The notes beneath the pieces are model-generated. The model had not been told where the DNA came from. It saw only the letters and a program-made list of their open reading frames with translations, and ran no database searches. Shown here piece after piece: positions 33,464 through 45,889 of a stretch of 64,000 nucleotides of DNA. A program made the position numbers and the translations under genes. How positions within the stretch are numbered: the stretch's first letter is position 1; each line of letters begins with the position of its first letter. This stretch comes from Musa acuminata AAA Group (Eukaryota > Streptophyta > Magnoliopsida > Zingiberales > Musaceae): positions 12,010,501-12,074,500 of the forward strand of contig NC_088342.1 of the NCBI RefSeq assembly GCF_036884655.1, given 5' to 3'.

Positions 33464-34867
33464 ATTTCCAAATCTGAGAGAGAATGAGACGGGACCAACA
33501 TTTACCGTGAGGAGATGGATGGTCCTTCCATCTAGTGGCAACACTGGAAATGGCACCACTTGCACTGTGCAAAGAGTAGCGACGGGCAGTGGCCTCCTTT
33601 ACCTTTCTACTCTGGTGCAAGTCAGCAAAGATTCCCCACTCGGCAACCAATGCGGGTAATGGAGGAGCAAAGGCAACGAGTGCTCCAGAAAGATGATACG
33701 AGAGAGACATGGGAGGAAGAAAACAATTTTTTAGAAGCGTCCAAATTAGAGGTCAGAATGGATGAGCAACACCAAATGGAATAGGGTTAGATATGGAAGA
33801 CGAGCACCGTCGCTACTCTGCCAGTCTAAAATTGGATTAAAAATGGGTGACATTGCAAGGCCATTCTTGCAAGTAAATTACAAGAGTTGGATCGCAGAGT
33901 TACGAATGAGCATGGCATTGGACAATCCCGTATTCATAGGAGAGACAATGTACTTTTCAGTGCCAAATTCTTGACACGCTGACAGGGACTTGGCCTCGCC
34001 AAGGATCTTTATGCATCACATCATCAGAAAAATCGGAGCCTAATCGTGTGATTTGACACTGGGTGACAAGAAATTCAAGTTTGAAAGCTTCATCCTAACC
34101 ATTTCCATAAATTCATATCTCCGATTACAAATAATGTAGTCCTCTAATTTATTGAAAGAAATCACGAATTATGTATGTGATTCACCTTCATGTCTGATTA
34201 CTACTTTTCTATGAACATAACAAGAAGTTGTGATTAGCTTCTTTATGATCAGCACCGGCGAAGCCCGTATACATTGCTTGTGACACATTCTAAGAAATGC
34301 CCAAGTACTAATTAAGTTGATTGCCTTCATCAATAAAAGAGAAGTAAAACAAAAAGAAAAAGAAAATTTTAATCGACTCAGTGACCTACAACGCCCACTT
34401 TGTTGTGGAGAATCCACTCCCATAAGAAAGAAGGGGACCATAATAGACTTTGGCACCAATATTTGGAGATATATATGATGCCGCCACCCAGCTTGTCAAC
34501 ACAGTGAGCCTTAGATTTCTTTCCTAGGTCTCGGATTTTGACTTACCTTGGCACCAATCACCCTCCATTTCCATGCATCCGAAATCATTCTCGCATGAAA
34601 GAACAGCAGCTTTTCCTTGTTCTGATGCAAAAAACAATGCTTTGGCCATTAAATTTCTGAGTCAGTCTAACTGCTTGGTAGTCTCCTGGAACTGACGCAA
34701 AGATTCAACTGGAACTGAAGCTTAATCAAGTAGGGAGTAAGATATCATTTTTATCCTGTTTTGCAACTTTGTGCCGTCATCAAGGTGCCAGCACGACTTG
34801 GCTCGACCCGAGTGCACAAGGTTATCAACATGACTTTTGAGCTAGAGTGTGTTGACCCAAGGTATAG

Positions 34868-36556
34868 TGTTGGGAAATCTAAAGCGATATGACATACGTA
34901 GTGAAAAAATAAAAAATAAAATTTTAGAATTCTCACGGAAAAGAAGATTCTATCATCGTGCAAAAGTTAGCATGCAAAAACTTGCGAAATAAAAAAACTA
35001 CGCATAAGAGAATTACTTAGGAAGATCGTATATCTCTAAAAAAACTACAGATCTATAGGAGAGGATGAAGGAAATCAACTGTCCTAATCTCTAGTAGTGA
35101 TCCACACGGTAGGGGCGAATATACTCCTCAAATCAAATCGCTGCCCAAAACTCTTCCTCGCGTGCACCACGCAATCAAGAAGGGGGTGCCCCTTCTTGCT
35201 ATCCACACACCCCAAATAGGGGCTACAGTATGAGGAGGAGAGGGGGATAGGAGAATAGGAGGCAGCCAAAAAGAATCTCTAACCTATGGGTCTTTGGTTC
35301 CTTCCTATTTATAGAGGCTCTGTCAACTTAACCCTAATGAATCCTATCATATTGGGTATTGGATCTCCATCCAACTACTCAAGCCTCTTAGATTAGTAGG
35401 TCTCTACCCAATAATCTCTTATTGGATTTCATCCATAGGATCCAATAATTCATGGGCTTATTAGATATCCAATAAAATAGGGGCTCCGGCGGATATCTCA
35501 TATTCGAACATCTACTCGTCACAACGCCTACCATATGTGTGTGACCCTCTAGGACTAATATCGAGCTGGCCGTGAGTCATACATATCAGAACTCCATTTG
35601 GCTCAGTGAATTTTTATCTTCATAATAATTCACTCTCGACTCATCGATTGTAGACGTACTAGGCTACTACGCCGTAGTCCCTAGACAATACAGGGGAATC
35701 CAATCCTTTAGACCTATCTATCCTCAGTTACTATGTATCTATAGTCCCTCATCCATCTAATATCCCAGAGATCGTATGCTGGGCATGGTGCTGTCAGGCC
35801 AATATAGTTTCTACACGAGTCTCACTCTAATCGGATTCTCTCGAATAACTCGTTTTCTCTCGATCCGAATGACTCTAGCTAGGGATTTGTTTGAGAAAGA
35901 ACACATGATATATTTCTCTCTTGACACCAAAAGCGGATGATCCTCTATCGACACTCAATAGCCCTCGTAAGGTTGGCTACCACTCATGATGACCGACTAT
36001 GCTAGATTTGGAGCCTCTAGACCTATAAGTCTGGTATCAAAGAGTAGAGTACTCATACAAGATATCCTTGGTGTCTCAAGTCTAAGAACCAAATACACCA
36101 CTGGGATGACAGAATCACTGTATGACAATAAAGCATCATCAACCATCCAACATTCTGTGAGCGGATCAATCAATGAACTCATTCTCCAATGAGCACCTAC
36201 ATTATATTCCTAGTGTCCCCACACGAGCAGCTATGAGACCAGCTGCATCCATTATATGGATGGGTATACAATACACTAGTCTGTTTGGTTATCTTATTTT
36301 ATCTCGATGTCCCTCTCGAGTAACCTATGATCGGGATTGTTTAGGATTTGTGTTTAAAGGTGAATCAGTCTCATTATTGTGATCTCATCATGATCCAATT
36401 TCCATTGCACAAATCCATGGATATCACAATATATTCATGCAATAGGCAATATAAAGTGATAAAATATCAAATAATAATAATAAGCAAAAAGACTGTGTGT
36501 CAAGTCACACGTATTATCACTCACGTGATTGGCTTGTAGGGCACCTATGACTAGCA
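34868..36556 (-). mobile_element. Solo LTR of the Copia-C family in the Tat LTR
   Basis: About 1.69 kb matching the inverted Copia-C LTR, from TGTTGGGAAATC to CTATGACTAGCA. The flanks TATAG and CGTAG agree at only 3 of 5 positions, so a clean target duplication is not visible. Compared with 47680-47700, about 15 bp of the host LTR is also missing at the junction. Confidence 0.88.
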
Positions 36557-37314
36557 CGTAGGTCTCGTTCTCCCAGGTGGAGGCTGAAGATCACTCTTTT
36601 AGTTGTCTGACAGGTGCCTGCACACAGGTCGAAATTGGGAGGAGGATTCTCAACTTGACCCCTCCGATGCTTAAGTAAGCAAGAGTTGAAGATGGGAGAG
36701 TTGGAGTATGTGTGTATGACGTACAACCCCCAACACTGTTCCTAGGGATGACTTTTATACCTGTTGTTATGTGTTGTTGTACATAGATGTTAATGGTTGC
36801 TGGCATATTTGTACGTAGGTGTTTAAAGGTATCATCAACATGGGTGGTTAGCTTGTATGTTGGGACATGAGCGTAATCTGATCTGTCCGACCCTACTTTA
36901 TTCGACACTGCTCTGCACCTTTGGAGTAGCTTAGGATGGGGCTGCGCTGCTCCGTACAACATCGAGTGGTGTTGGGGCAGTGTGTTGGAGGCGTGGATGG
37001 CAGGCGGCTACCTCGTTCAGATCCTAGGTGTCGAGTTGGCTTGTTGCGCCACGTTGGCCTTGGAACACCGTGCTAGGTCTGTTGTAGCAACCGGCATATC
37101 CATCGAGTGGATGCCAGAATATGCTATATCATTCTCTCCCCCCCAAAAGAGTTGTGCCTTAGGAGGATTGTAAGGCATAGCTTAGGGCCTCTACTAGTCA
37201 AGTCCTCAGCCCCGCTGGTCGAGTGGATTACCTCATTGTAAGCTTGGCTTCATATTAGCTAGGATGCAACTCGGTATTGCTCTGGTCGAGATGTACCTTA
37301 GCATTAAACTAACC

Positions 37315-37918
37315 GAGGTGTGCTTGGCAATGGACTGGCTGAGATGTGCTCGGGAGGATTGACCGAGATGTGCTCGGAAAGGACTTGTCAAGATGTGCTC
37401 GATAATGGATTGGTCGAGACGTAATCAGCAATGGACTGGCTGAGATATGCTGGGGGCAATTGGCCAAGATATGTTTGGCAAAGGATTGGCTGAGATGTGC
37501 TCGATAATGGATTGGCCGAGATGTAGTCAGCGATGGAGAATGGACTAGCCGAGATGTGCTCGGCAATAGATTGGCCGAGATGTGCTCGGCAATAGATTGG
37601 CCAAGATGTGCTTAGCAAAGGATTGGCTAAGACGTAGTGGGCAATGGACTAGCCGAGATGCGCTCGGGTGGACTTACCGATACGTACTCGGGCGAATTGG
37701 CCGAGATGTGCTCGACAATGGACTGGCTGAGATACGCTCGGCAATGGATTAGCCGAGACGTACTCTGGCAGACTGGCCGAGATGTAGCCATCGATGGACT
37801 GGCTAAGATGCGCTCGGCAATGAACTAGCTGAGATGTAGTTGACTTGGACTAGCCGAGATGTGCTCCATAAAGGGCTAGCCGAGACATAGTCAGTAGTGG
37901 ACTAGCCGAGATGTGCTC
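37315..37918 (-). repeat. Tandem array, unit about 24-26 bp, about 23 units
   Basis: Diverged units beginning GAGATGTGCTCGGCAATGGA and ending CTGGCC or TTGGCC. The array lies between the Tat RT remnant and the Tat 3' LTR and resumes at 45735-45855 beyond the chromodomain element. Short open frames in it are by-products. Confidence 0.9.
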
Positions 37919-38314
37919 TGATAGAACCCCAAAGGAATTCTATGTAGATTGAACTTTGAGGGGGATCAACCCTTGAAACACTATAGGAGTTCCTCCCTCC
38001 TAGAAGTTGGCCAAATAACTATAATTATAGACAGATCTTATTCTCAAAGAGATGGAAGCTACATGCTTATATAGGGCTCCAAACCCTAGCTCTAGGGGCT
38101 GCTTCCTAAGTGAGTTACCCCTTTTGCCCTCAACTCTAACCAACCAGCCTAGTAAAAGGGTGGCAACGACTAAGAAGCCCAAAGGCCCAAATATAAACCC
38201 TAGCCACTCTTCTTTATAGGATAGAGACAGCTATATGAGGTTTCTTACAATTTCATAGGGTTTTATTAGCTACTTTTTGGTTGACTAGGACCCAACCCTA
38301 CTAGGGTCCTATCA
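37919..38314 (-). repeat. Chromovirus 3' LTR
   Basis: 396 bp, TGATAGAACC...CCTATCA, closely matching 45347-45734. Confidence 0.92.
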
Positions 38315-38339
38315 AGCCTGCCCTATCCAAATCAGCCTT

Positions 38340-38931
38340 GTCCTCAAGGCTGAGGTTCCATGAACTCAGGGAACCGGGTCTTCAACTCCTCATATGATTC
38401 CCATGTGGCATCTTCAAGTGGTAAATTATTCCAATGCACTAGTACTTCAGTAAAGAGACGTCAACGATGCATCACGATTCTGCGATCGAGGATGGCTTGT
38501 GGTTGGGCTTGAATATCTCCATCATCAGTGGTGTTGGGCAGTTGGATCTGGGGTGACTCGTGTTCTCCCAACTTGGGCTTGAAGCATGACATATGGAAGA
38601 CAAGGTAAATTTTGGCATCCTCAAGCAATTTAAGTCTGTACGCCATGACTCCAATATACTCTGTGATCTGATAGGGCCTATAAAAACGTAAGGATAGCTT
38701 TAGGGAGGCTCGAGTATTGATAGAGAGTTGCTTATATGGGTGTAGGCGAAGATAAACCCAATCTCCTACTAAAAATTCTCTTTCGCTTCGTCGTGTGTTG
38801 GCTTGCTGCTTCATTCTGGCTTGAGCGGTAGAGAGATTATCCTTTAGCAGTTGTATGAGTTTATCTCTGTCAATCAATTCTTGGTCGACTTGATCTACCT
38901 TGGCCGAGCCAATTACATACTTTGGAATCAC
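38340..38931 (-). pseudogene. Chromovirus integrase C-terminus and chromodomain
   Basis: 38461-38931 is open and contains GDWVYLRLHPYKQ and FHMSCFKPKLGEH, the usual integrase tail. After a stop at about 38458 the frame continues with RLFTEVLVHWNNLPLEDATWESYEEL, broken here as a chromodomain core whose landmarks are VHW and EDATWE. Chromodomains of such elements are thought to steer integration to particular chromatin. Confidence 0.85.
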
Positions 38932-39712
38932 AAGGGCCGGTCGATCATATAGTGCTTCATAAGGGGCACATTTGTAGATGAATAATATATAGTATTATAT
39001 CATTATTCAGCCTAGGGAAGCCATTTTGCCCACTCCTTTGGCTGGTCACTAGCGAAACACCGAAGGTACATCTCTAAACACATGTTTACCACCTTTGTTT
39101 GGCCGTCAGTTTGTGGATGATACGCTATGCTTATCTTGAGTTTGGTGCCCTATAACTGAAATAACTTGGTCCAAAATTTACTGGTGAAGATCTTGTCATG
39201 ATCACTTACAATGGACTTTGGCATCCCATGCAGTTTAACAATATTTTCTATAAAAATCTAGGCAATACTAGCAGTAGTGTAAGGATTTCACATAGCACAA
39301 AAATGAGCATATTTCGTATGTTGATCAACCACCACGAGAATTGTGCTTTTACCTTTGGAAGGTGGAAGCCCTTCGATGAAGTCCATGGAGATGTCAGTTC
39401 ACACCAATCTAGTATGGGTGGTGGTTGTAGCTTTCTTGGACTTGCCACTATTTCACCCTTGTGCTGTTGACATACATCACATTGTGCCACATATTTAGCA
39501 ATAATTTTTTTCATCCCTCTCCAATAAAAAATTTGCTTCACTCTTTTGTAGGTTCTCAGGAATCCGGAGTGCCCTACTAAAGGTGTGGAGTGTATTTCAT
39601 GCAAGATGATTTTAATGCAAGGGGAGTCGGGTATAAGCACAATGCGACCTTTGTAGCGTAGATCCCTCAAATCCCAAGTGTAGTGAGCTATTGCACTTGG
39701 ATCCTCCTCCAA
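38932..39712 (-). pseudogene. Chromovirus integrase zinc domain and core, frameshifted
   Basis: The zinc domain reads HEIHSTPLVGHSGFLRTYKR and CDVCQQHKGE (HHCC). The core that follows changes frame near 39420 (SMDF is readable only in a shifted frame) and has further stops down to 38932, including HPQTDGQTK in a third segment. Confidence 0.82.
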
Positions 39713-39900
39713 ATTTTTTATGATATTGCTGAACTTTGGATCCTTCTTCCATTCTTCTTTAATGCCCTTGAGGAAGCTGGTGGTAGGAAGGGATATGGTT
39801 GAAAACTTAGCTTGCTCAAGCAGCCATGAGAGTGCATCTGCAACAACGTTTTCTTTCCCCTTTTTGTAAATAATTTCATAATCAAATCCTAGAAGTTTGG

Positions 39901-40433
39901 TTACCCATTTTTATCGCTCAGGGGGTGATATATTTTACTCCAAAAGTACTTGAGGCTTCTATGGTCGGTTTTAATTTGAAATCGTCGGTCGATCAAGTAG
40001 GGTCTCCACCTCGTTACTGCGTGCACAATGGCGAGTATCTCTTTATCATATATTGATATGTTTTGATGGGAGAACGATAATGCCATGCTGGTGTATGTGA
40101 GTGGTTGACCATCTCACATATGAATGACTCCAATTTCGACTCCAGATGCGTCGGCCTCAATGATGAAGGGTTGGCTGAAATCTGGTAGTGCGAGCATCGA
40201 CGTCGTCATCATGGCTGCCTTAAGTTTCTCGAAGGCAGCAAAGGCTTTGTCCGACCATTGGAAGGCATCTTTTTTTAGTAGAGAAGTGAGGGGTGAACTG
40301 ATCTTCCCATAGTCCTTAACAAATTTTCGGTAGTAGCCCGTTAGTCCAAGGAACCCGCGCAGTAATTTCATGTTTGTAGGTTTCAGCCAGCCTTGCATTG
40401 CCTCAATTGTTGTTGGGTCTACTGCCACTCCTT
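39901..40433 (-). pseudogene. Chromovirus RT thumb and RNase H
   Basis: 40114-40428 carries LRGFLGLTGYYRKFVKDYG (RT thumb/connection), and 39901-40086 carries RNase H text (YDKEILAIVHAVTRWRPYL, KTDHRSLKYF). A small frame change separates them. The RT palm, which should lie upstream, is absent. Confidence 0.88.
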
Positions 40434-41075
40434 TGTTGAATCTCGGATTTTGATGATGAAGTCAATTGTTATTTGTTATCTAATCCATATGTTGAGATAA
40501 GTGTGCAGGATTAACTATGATGAAAGTAAGACATGCAGCAGGAGTTGCACCGGAGTCAAGACTATGATCACGTTGGGAGTTCGAGAGTTCGACGGAAGTC
40601 CGGACGGTCGTCAGAGGTTTTGCGGGAACAAATCCGAGAAGTCCAGGAGCTTGCCAAAAGAAGCTCGTCGGAACTCACCAAGTGGATCGTCGCAAGTCCA
40701 GGAGTTTGTCGGAAGTCCGTCGGAGCATCGCCGAAGGTTCGTCGGATGTTCGCCGGAAGTTCGCTGGAAGCTCGCCGGAAGAAGCGATTGATGCACCGGA
40801 GCAAGTTGTAGTGAATGTCTTAAGAAATGTCGTAGTTAGCATGTAGATTAAGTTAGGAATGGGAGGTGATCCCATTAACTTAATCTGGGGGCAATTGGGC
40901 CCTTGACAGACCCAAATTGGGCCGAATGGATCAACCCATTTGGACCATAATTCCTGCTAGGCAGTGGCACCGCCCAGGAGAGGGTCTCCCAGGAAAGCTG
41001 GGCGGTGCAACCGCCCCAAGCAGGCGGTGGCACCGCCTAGGCTCAGTCTTCGAGCGAGATTGGGCGGTGCAACCG
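40434..41075 (+). mobile_element. Family-D LTR, plus orientation, truncated; continues at 43168-43181
   Basis: Starts with the family end TGTTGAATCTCG and follows a shortened version of the family-D LTR (GTCGGAAGTTC words, then GGCGGTG palindrome region). The inverted solo LTR at 41076-43162 interrupts it. After that, about 14 more bases are recognisable before chromovirus sequence resumes, so the 3' end is lost. Confidence 0.8.
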
Positions 41076-43162
41076 TGTTAGGATCAAGAGCACTAAGAGG
41101 GGGGGGTGAATTAGTGCAGCGGAAAACTTTATGCGATTAAAATGAAACTGCGTTCGTTTGATAAAAACGATTTCGATGTAAAAGCCGATTCTAAGATTAC
41201 TTTAACTTAAGATTAAGCGAGATGACGTTAAAGTAAATCTATGAAGGCAGTTTGCAGTTTATGATGAAAATCAGAATGCAAGCGCAAACTGAAATGCGAC
41301 GATCGTACGATAAAACCGATTTATGTCTAAATGCCAATTTTGAGGATACTGAACTTTAAGATACGTTTTATAAATGCGCAGAAGGTAGTTTGCAGTTATG
41401 ATTGAAATCAAAACGTAAACGTAAACTGAAATGTAATGATCGTACGAAAAAGCCGATTTACGTCTAAACGCAGATTCGAAAAGCTCTGAACTTAGAAACT
41501 CGTTCGTAAAAGCGCAGAAGGCAGTAGCTATTTAGGAGGTTTGCAGTAAAGATAAAATGCTCAAAGTAAATGCAAACCGAGATTTAGAGTGGTTCGGTCA
41601 ATCTTGACCTACTCCACTTTTGGCTTCCTCCACCGACGAGGTCACCGACGTCAACTAGAGGCCTTCCTTCAATAGACGAAGGCCAACCATCCTTTTACAG
41701 TTTCACTCTTTTTGACGGGCTTGGGAGACAACCCTTAAAGAATTTTCTCTCCTCTCTTTACAACTCAGAACTTGGAAGAAAAGAGGGAGAAGAACTTTTG
41801 GCCTTTACAACAATTTTGAGCTCTAAGAATCACAGAAAAAGATCAAGATTTCGGTGTGTGTCTGTGCTCTTTCAGTGCTGAATGGGTGGGGTATTTATAG
41901 GCCCTAACCCAGTTCAAATTTGGAGCTCAAAACTGTCAATTCCTGGAATTTCGGGATCAGGCGGTTGCACCTCCTGACTGGAGCGGTTGCACCGCGTGGC
42001 AGAGCTCGAAGGCTGAGCCTCTAGGCGGTGCCACCTCCTGTCAGGGGCGATTGCACCTCCTGCCAGAGCTCGAAGACTGAGCTCAGGCGGTTGCACCTCC
42101 TGACTGAGGCGGTTGCACCACCTGGCAGAGCTCGAAGACTGAGCTCAGGCGGTGCCACCTCCTGTCAGGGGAGGTTGCACCGCCCAGTCTCGCTCGGAGA
42201 CTGAGCCCAGGCGGTGCCACCTCCTGGCTGGGGCGGTTGCACCGCCCAGTCTCACTCGGAGACTTAGCATAGGCGGTGCTACCTCTTGGCCTAGGCGGTT
42301 GCACGTCCCACAGCAATCAGGGTCCGAATGGGTTGATCCATTCGGCCCAATTTGGATTTTTTAGGGGCCCAATTGCCCCAAGATTAAGCTAATGGGATCA
42401 CCTCCCATTTCCAACTTAATCAATGTGCTAACTACGATATTTTCTAAGACGTTTACTGCAACTTGCTCCGATGCGTCAATCGCTTCTTCCAGCGAGCTTT
42501 CGGCGAACTTCCGTTGATCATCTGATAAACCCTCGGTGATGCTCCTGCGGACTTCCGGCAAACTCCTGGACTTGCGACGATCCACTTGGCAAGTTTCGAC
42601 GAGCTTCTTTGGCAAGCTTATGGACTTCTCGGATTTGTTCCCGTAGAACCTCCGACGATTGTCCGAACTTCCGTCGAACTCTCGAACTCCCAACGTGATC
42701 ATTGTCTTGACTCCGGCGCAACTCCTACTGCATGTCTTACTTTCATCGTAGTTAATCCTGCACATGTAAACAAAACTTTGATCGAGACAATTAATCCTAA
42801 GCAATTAACCAAGTTGTCCGGCATGTCATTGGTCCCTCGACGCTTCGTCCGATTCTTCGGCGCATCGTCCTCTCCTGCAGCCTATTGCCCAATCGGCCAG
42901 TTGACTTCGCAACTCCGATATCCTTGGCACAATACCTGCTCTTCTTGGCCCGATGCCCGAGTCCATGGCCCGAAGCCTTCTGTCGATACGTCGACCGATC
43001 CACTAGCCCGACGTCCAATCTTCTGACATGTTCCTCCGGCACAACATGATTTTCCTGCTTTAATTGTCTCATCCTGATCAAAGCATCCCGTGTCACTCAA
43101 AACACAGATTAAATCATAGACATATATCAAGTAGTTTCATCATCAAAATACGAGATTCAACA
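41076..43162 (-). mobile_element. Solo LTR of family D, inverted
   Basis: TGTTAGGATCA...GAGATTCAACA, about 2.1 kb, flanked by the duplication AACCG (41071-41075 and 43163-43167). It is the reverse complement of the LTRs of the element at 55438-62454. No internal sequence is present. Confidence 0.92.
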
Positions 43163-43192
43163 AACCGCCCCTGACAGGCGGCAACCTTTACA

Positions 43193-43708
43193 TCAAACTT
43201 GGTGGCACTTTAGGATTCTTCCGTCGGCAACCTTTACATCGAACTTGGTGCAACTTTCGATGTAGAGCATCATCCAAGTAGCAACCTTACTATTTAGGAA
43301 GTTATTAGTGCTGCCCGTGTCGATGAGAACAGTGATCGATTGTTGTTTAAGAAGGCCTCCAACTTTCATCGTTTGCGGGTTTGAGTAGCTGGCCAGTGTG
43401 TGTACCATAAAGTCAGTTGGTTGTGGCTCTTCTTCTACATATTCTTCTTTATATTTAAGGCTCTTTTCTAGATGTTCAATGATCTCTTCTTCTACTGGTT
43501 CAATCACAAGAAGTCTCCCTTTTTTACAACGATGCTCGTAGCTCCACGGCTCATCGTAGTGCCAACATAACCCCCTTGTAGATCGCTCCTGAAGCTCTTC
43601 TCTTAACAACCTTTTTGGTGTAGGGGCTTGGTTGACAGAAGGGGGGGCTGAAGGCTTTGGTATTGCTGGTTGGGGAGTGACCCTAGTCCTCCGGGCTTCA
43701 TGGTTCAA
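43193..43708 (-). pseudogene. Chromovirus zinc finger and protease
   Basis: Open segment with a zinc-finger-like [14 protein letters not shown] followed by KKGRLLVIE, then the retropepsin motif [16 protein letters not shown] with an intact D-T-G. The frame stops near 43193, where a roughly 24-bp piece (43222-43245) is repeated at 43176-43199 at the junction with family-D sequence. Confidence 0.88.
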
Positions 43709-44374
43709 TCGCTCCTCTTGAAGTCACGCGAAAGAGATGGCTGCCATAAGCATGTACAGTTGTCACACTTTAACTTCTCCTCGGATCTCCGACTTTAAGC
43801 CCTCAATGAAGGTCCTCAATAGCTATTTTTTAGACCAATCATGAGTTTGATTAGATAACCTTTCAAACCTGGTTTGGTACTCCTAAATGGTGGAGGTTTG
43901 TCAGATCTTTGCTAGTTGTTCGTCAATGTTCTCATAATCGGTTGGTCCGAAGCGGATCAACAGTCCTTCTTTGAATTGTCACCATGAGAGGACTCAGTGA
44001 GTGTGTTCAAACCAGTCAAACCACTGTATGACATCTCTTTTAAGATGTATAGCTATAATTTCCACCATGGATGCGTCCGTGATTTTGTGGTACCAAAAAT
44101 ACGCACGCGAGATCCAACCAATTGGGTCTCCTTCTTCTCATCTAGGGAAGTCCACCCTCATGCATGAATAGTAGAGATCGGTTATAGAGCCTCCCCTCTC
44201 TTTGAAGTCATCTCTTCAGGCTTGGTATGATTGATTAGAGCTCTCTCCTTGATGTGATTTCTTTGGGCTTGGTGGTCGGCCCAAACTGAGTTCGGTAAAG
44301 AGAGTCTGAATCTTATCCTTCATTCATGCCTCGAAGGCTTCGAATTTAGCATTGATTGCCTCCTTAGATGCCAT
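43709..44374 (-). pseudogene. Chromovirus gag
   Basis: ATG at 44374 (MASKEAINAKFEAFEA). The retrotransposon gag core is readable further on (VDFPR, GDPIGWISRAYFW, RFERLSNQTHDW, FIEGLKSEIRGEV) with several in-frame stops. Confidence 0.75.
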
Positions 44375-45346
44375 AGTATATACCTCCAAATCTGTAATGT
44401 TAAGATCTCTCTTTTATTGTCGGGTTAAAGGCATGTATAGGTTGAGAAAAGTGGTGGTCAAAAGGGTTAGTGGATTGGTGGATGTAGGTTACGGTTTAAG
44501 CTTGTTTTGTGGCTGTTTTGGGTGTAGTTTGAGGGTGTGGTTTTGTGAAGTTTTAGGGCTGTGATGGTAGTGGATGAATGTTAGGGAAAAAAGTTTTAGA
44601 TCTGTGGTAGATGGTAGCAAAGGTTTGATAGAAATCAATGGAAGCTAATGCAAATATGTGTTGTCTTGTAAGAGCAGAATTGTTGTCGAAGAAATAGCGG
44701 TTTCTTGACAAAATTTTCAGCAAAAACTGAGAGATTTGAGGAGGGAATTTGACAGCAAAATCTCAATTTATATAATAGCAATAATAACCAATTTAATTAA
44801 GAAAAATTCGGTAGTATAATAGTAAGGAAATTGGTGCAAGTTGTGATAGCAAAATTCTCGTCGAAAAATTTCAACGATTTGCAACGAAAATTTGCAGCAA
44901 CACAAGAATGTTTTCAGAGATGAATCCTCAATAAATCAATCTTAGATGAAAGCTAAGATGATCTATGAAGTGTATAAGAAATTTCATTCAAAAAGGATTA
45001 TAAATTGATTGGTTAAAGGCAACAATATACAACTAAAATTTTCTGTAGCAATCATTTGTTCGCAAAGATGATAACTTTTATGATGAAAGGAATTTGCAGC
45101 ACGTGATAGATAAGAAGAGTTCTTTTTGGTATTTTGAATGAAAAATTACAAAAGCAAAAGGTATTAGTGATAGGAGAATACCAGATCTCTGTTGCAATTG
45201 GAGGTGACGGTAGTAGATTGATTTGATCCACGATAGAAGATGACGATGGAGATGGCAACATCAAGAGCAATTATAGGAATTGCTTGGCTGGTGGTGAGCG
45301 GCAGGGATGGCAGCAAATGCAGCAAGATCGCTGCTCTGATACCCAA

Positions 45347-45734
45347 TGATAGAACCCTAAAGGAATTCTATGTAGATTGATCTTTGAGGGGGATCAACCC
45401 TTGGAACGCTATAGGGGTTCCTCCCTCCTAGAAGTCGGCCAAATAATTTCAATTGTAGATAGATCTTATTCTTAAAGAGATAGAAGCTACATGCTTATAT
45501 AGGGCTCCAAACCCTAGCCCTAGGGGCTGCTTCCTAAGTGAGTTACCCCTTTTGCCCTCAACTCTAACCAACCAGCCTAGTAAAAGGGGGCGATGACTAG
45601 GAAGCCCAAAGACCCAAATATAAACCCTAGCCACACTTCTTTATAGGATAGAGGTGGATAGGTGGGGTTTATTATAATCTTACAAGGTTTTATTAGCTGC
45701 TTATTGGTTGAGCAACCCTGCTAGGGTCCTATCA
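45347..45734 (-). repeat. Chromovirus 5' LTR
   Basis: 388 bp, partner of 37919-38314, followed by target duplication TGCTC. Confidence 0.92.
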
Positions 45735-45855
45735 TGCTCAAGCGGACTAGTGGAGATGTGCTCAGCAAAGGACTAACTGAGACGTAGTCAATAATGGACT
45801 GGTCGAGATGAGATGTACTCAGGCGGAGTGGCCAAGATGTGCTTAGCAAAGGGAC
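45735..45855 (-). repeat. Tandem array, continuation
   Basis: Four to five more units of the GAGATGTGCTC repeat, restoring the array interrupted by the chromovirus insertion. Confidence 0.85.
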
Positions 45856-45889
45856 GCATGTAGGCGGGAAGTTTCACCTACAAGCGGGA

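Larger units (their letters stand above)
31240..34759. other. Intergenic, mostly without recognisable genes
   Basis: AT-rich at 32240-32600. A 53-bp tandem duplication lies at 32127-32232 and a coding-like remnant at 33215-33463. Elsewhere only short frames with no recognisable domain. Confidence 0.5.
37919..45734 (-). mobile_element. Chromodomain Ty3/Gypsy element (chromovirus), defective
   Basis: Minus-strand element with LTRs 37919-38314 and 45347-45734 and the target duplication TGCTC (37914-37918 and 45735-45739). The primer site lies next to the right LTR, at 45322-45346 on the minus strand (GGGTATCAGAGCAG). Order on the minus strand: gag, zinc finger, protease, then a break filled by family-D LTR pieces (40434-43181), then RT thumb, RNase H, integrase and a C-terminal chromodomain. 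The RT palm with its catalytic Asp residues is missing. It sits in the tandem array of the Tat element. Confidence 0.93.

Noticed and set aside
37309..37828. Short frames in the 26-bp array (for example repeated SRPIHYRAHL)
   Set aside because: Translations of a tandem repeat; frames change with unit length.
40501..40875. Overlapping Arg/Ser-rich frames on both strands
   Set aside because: Produced by the GTCGGAAGTTC quasi-repeat of family-D LTRs.
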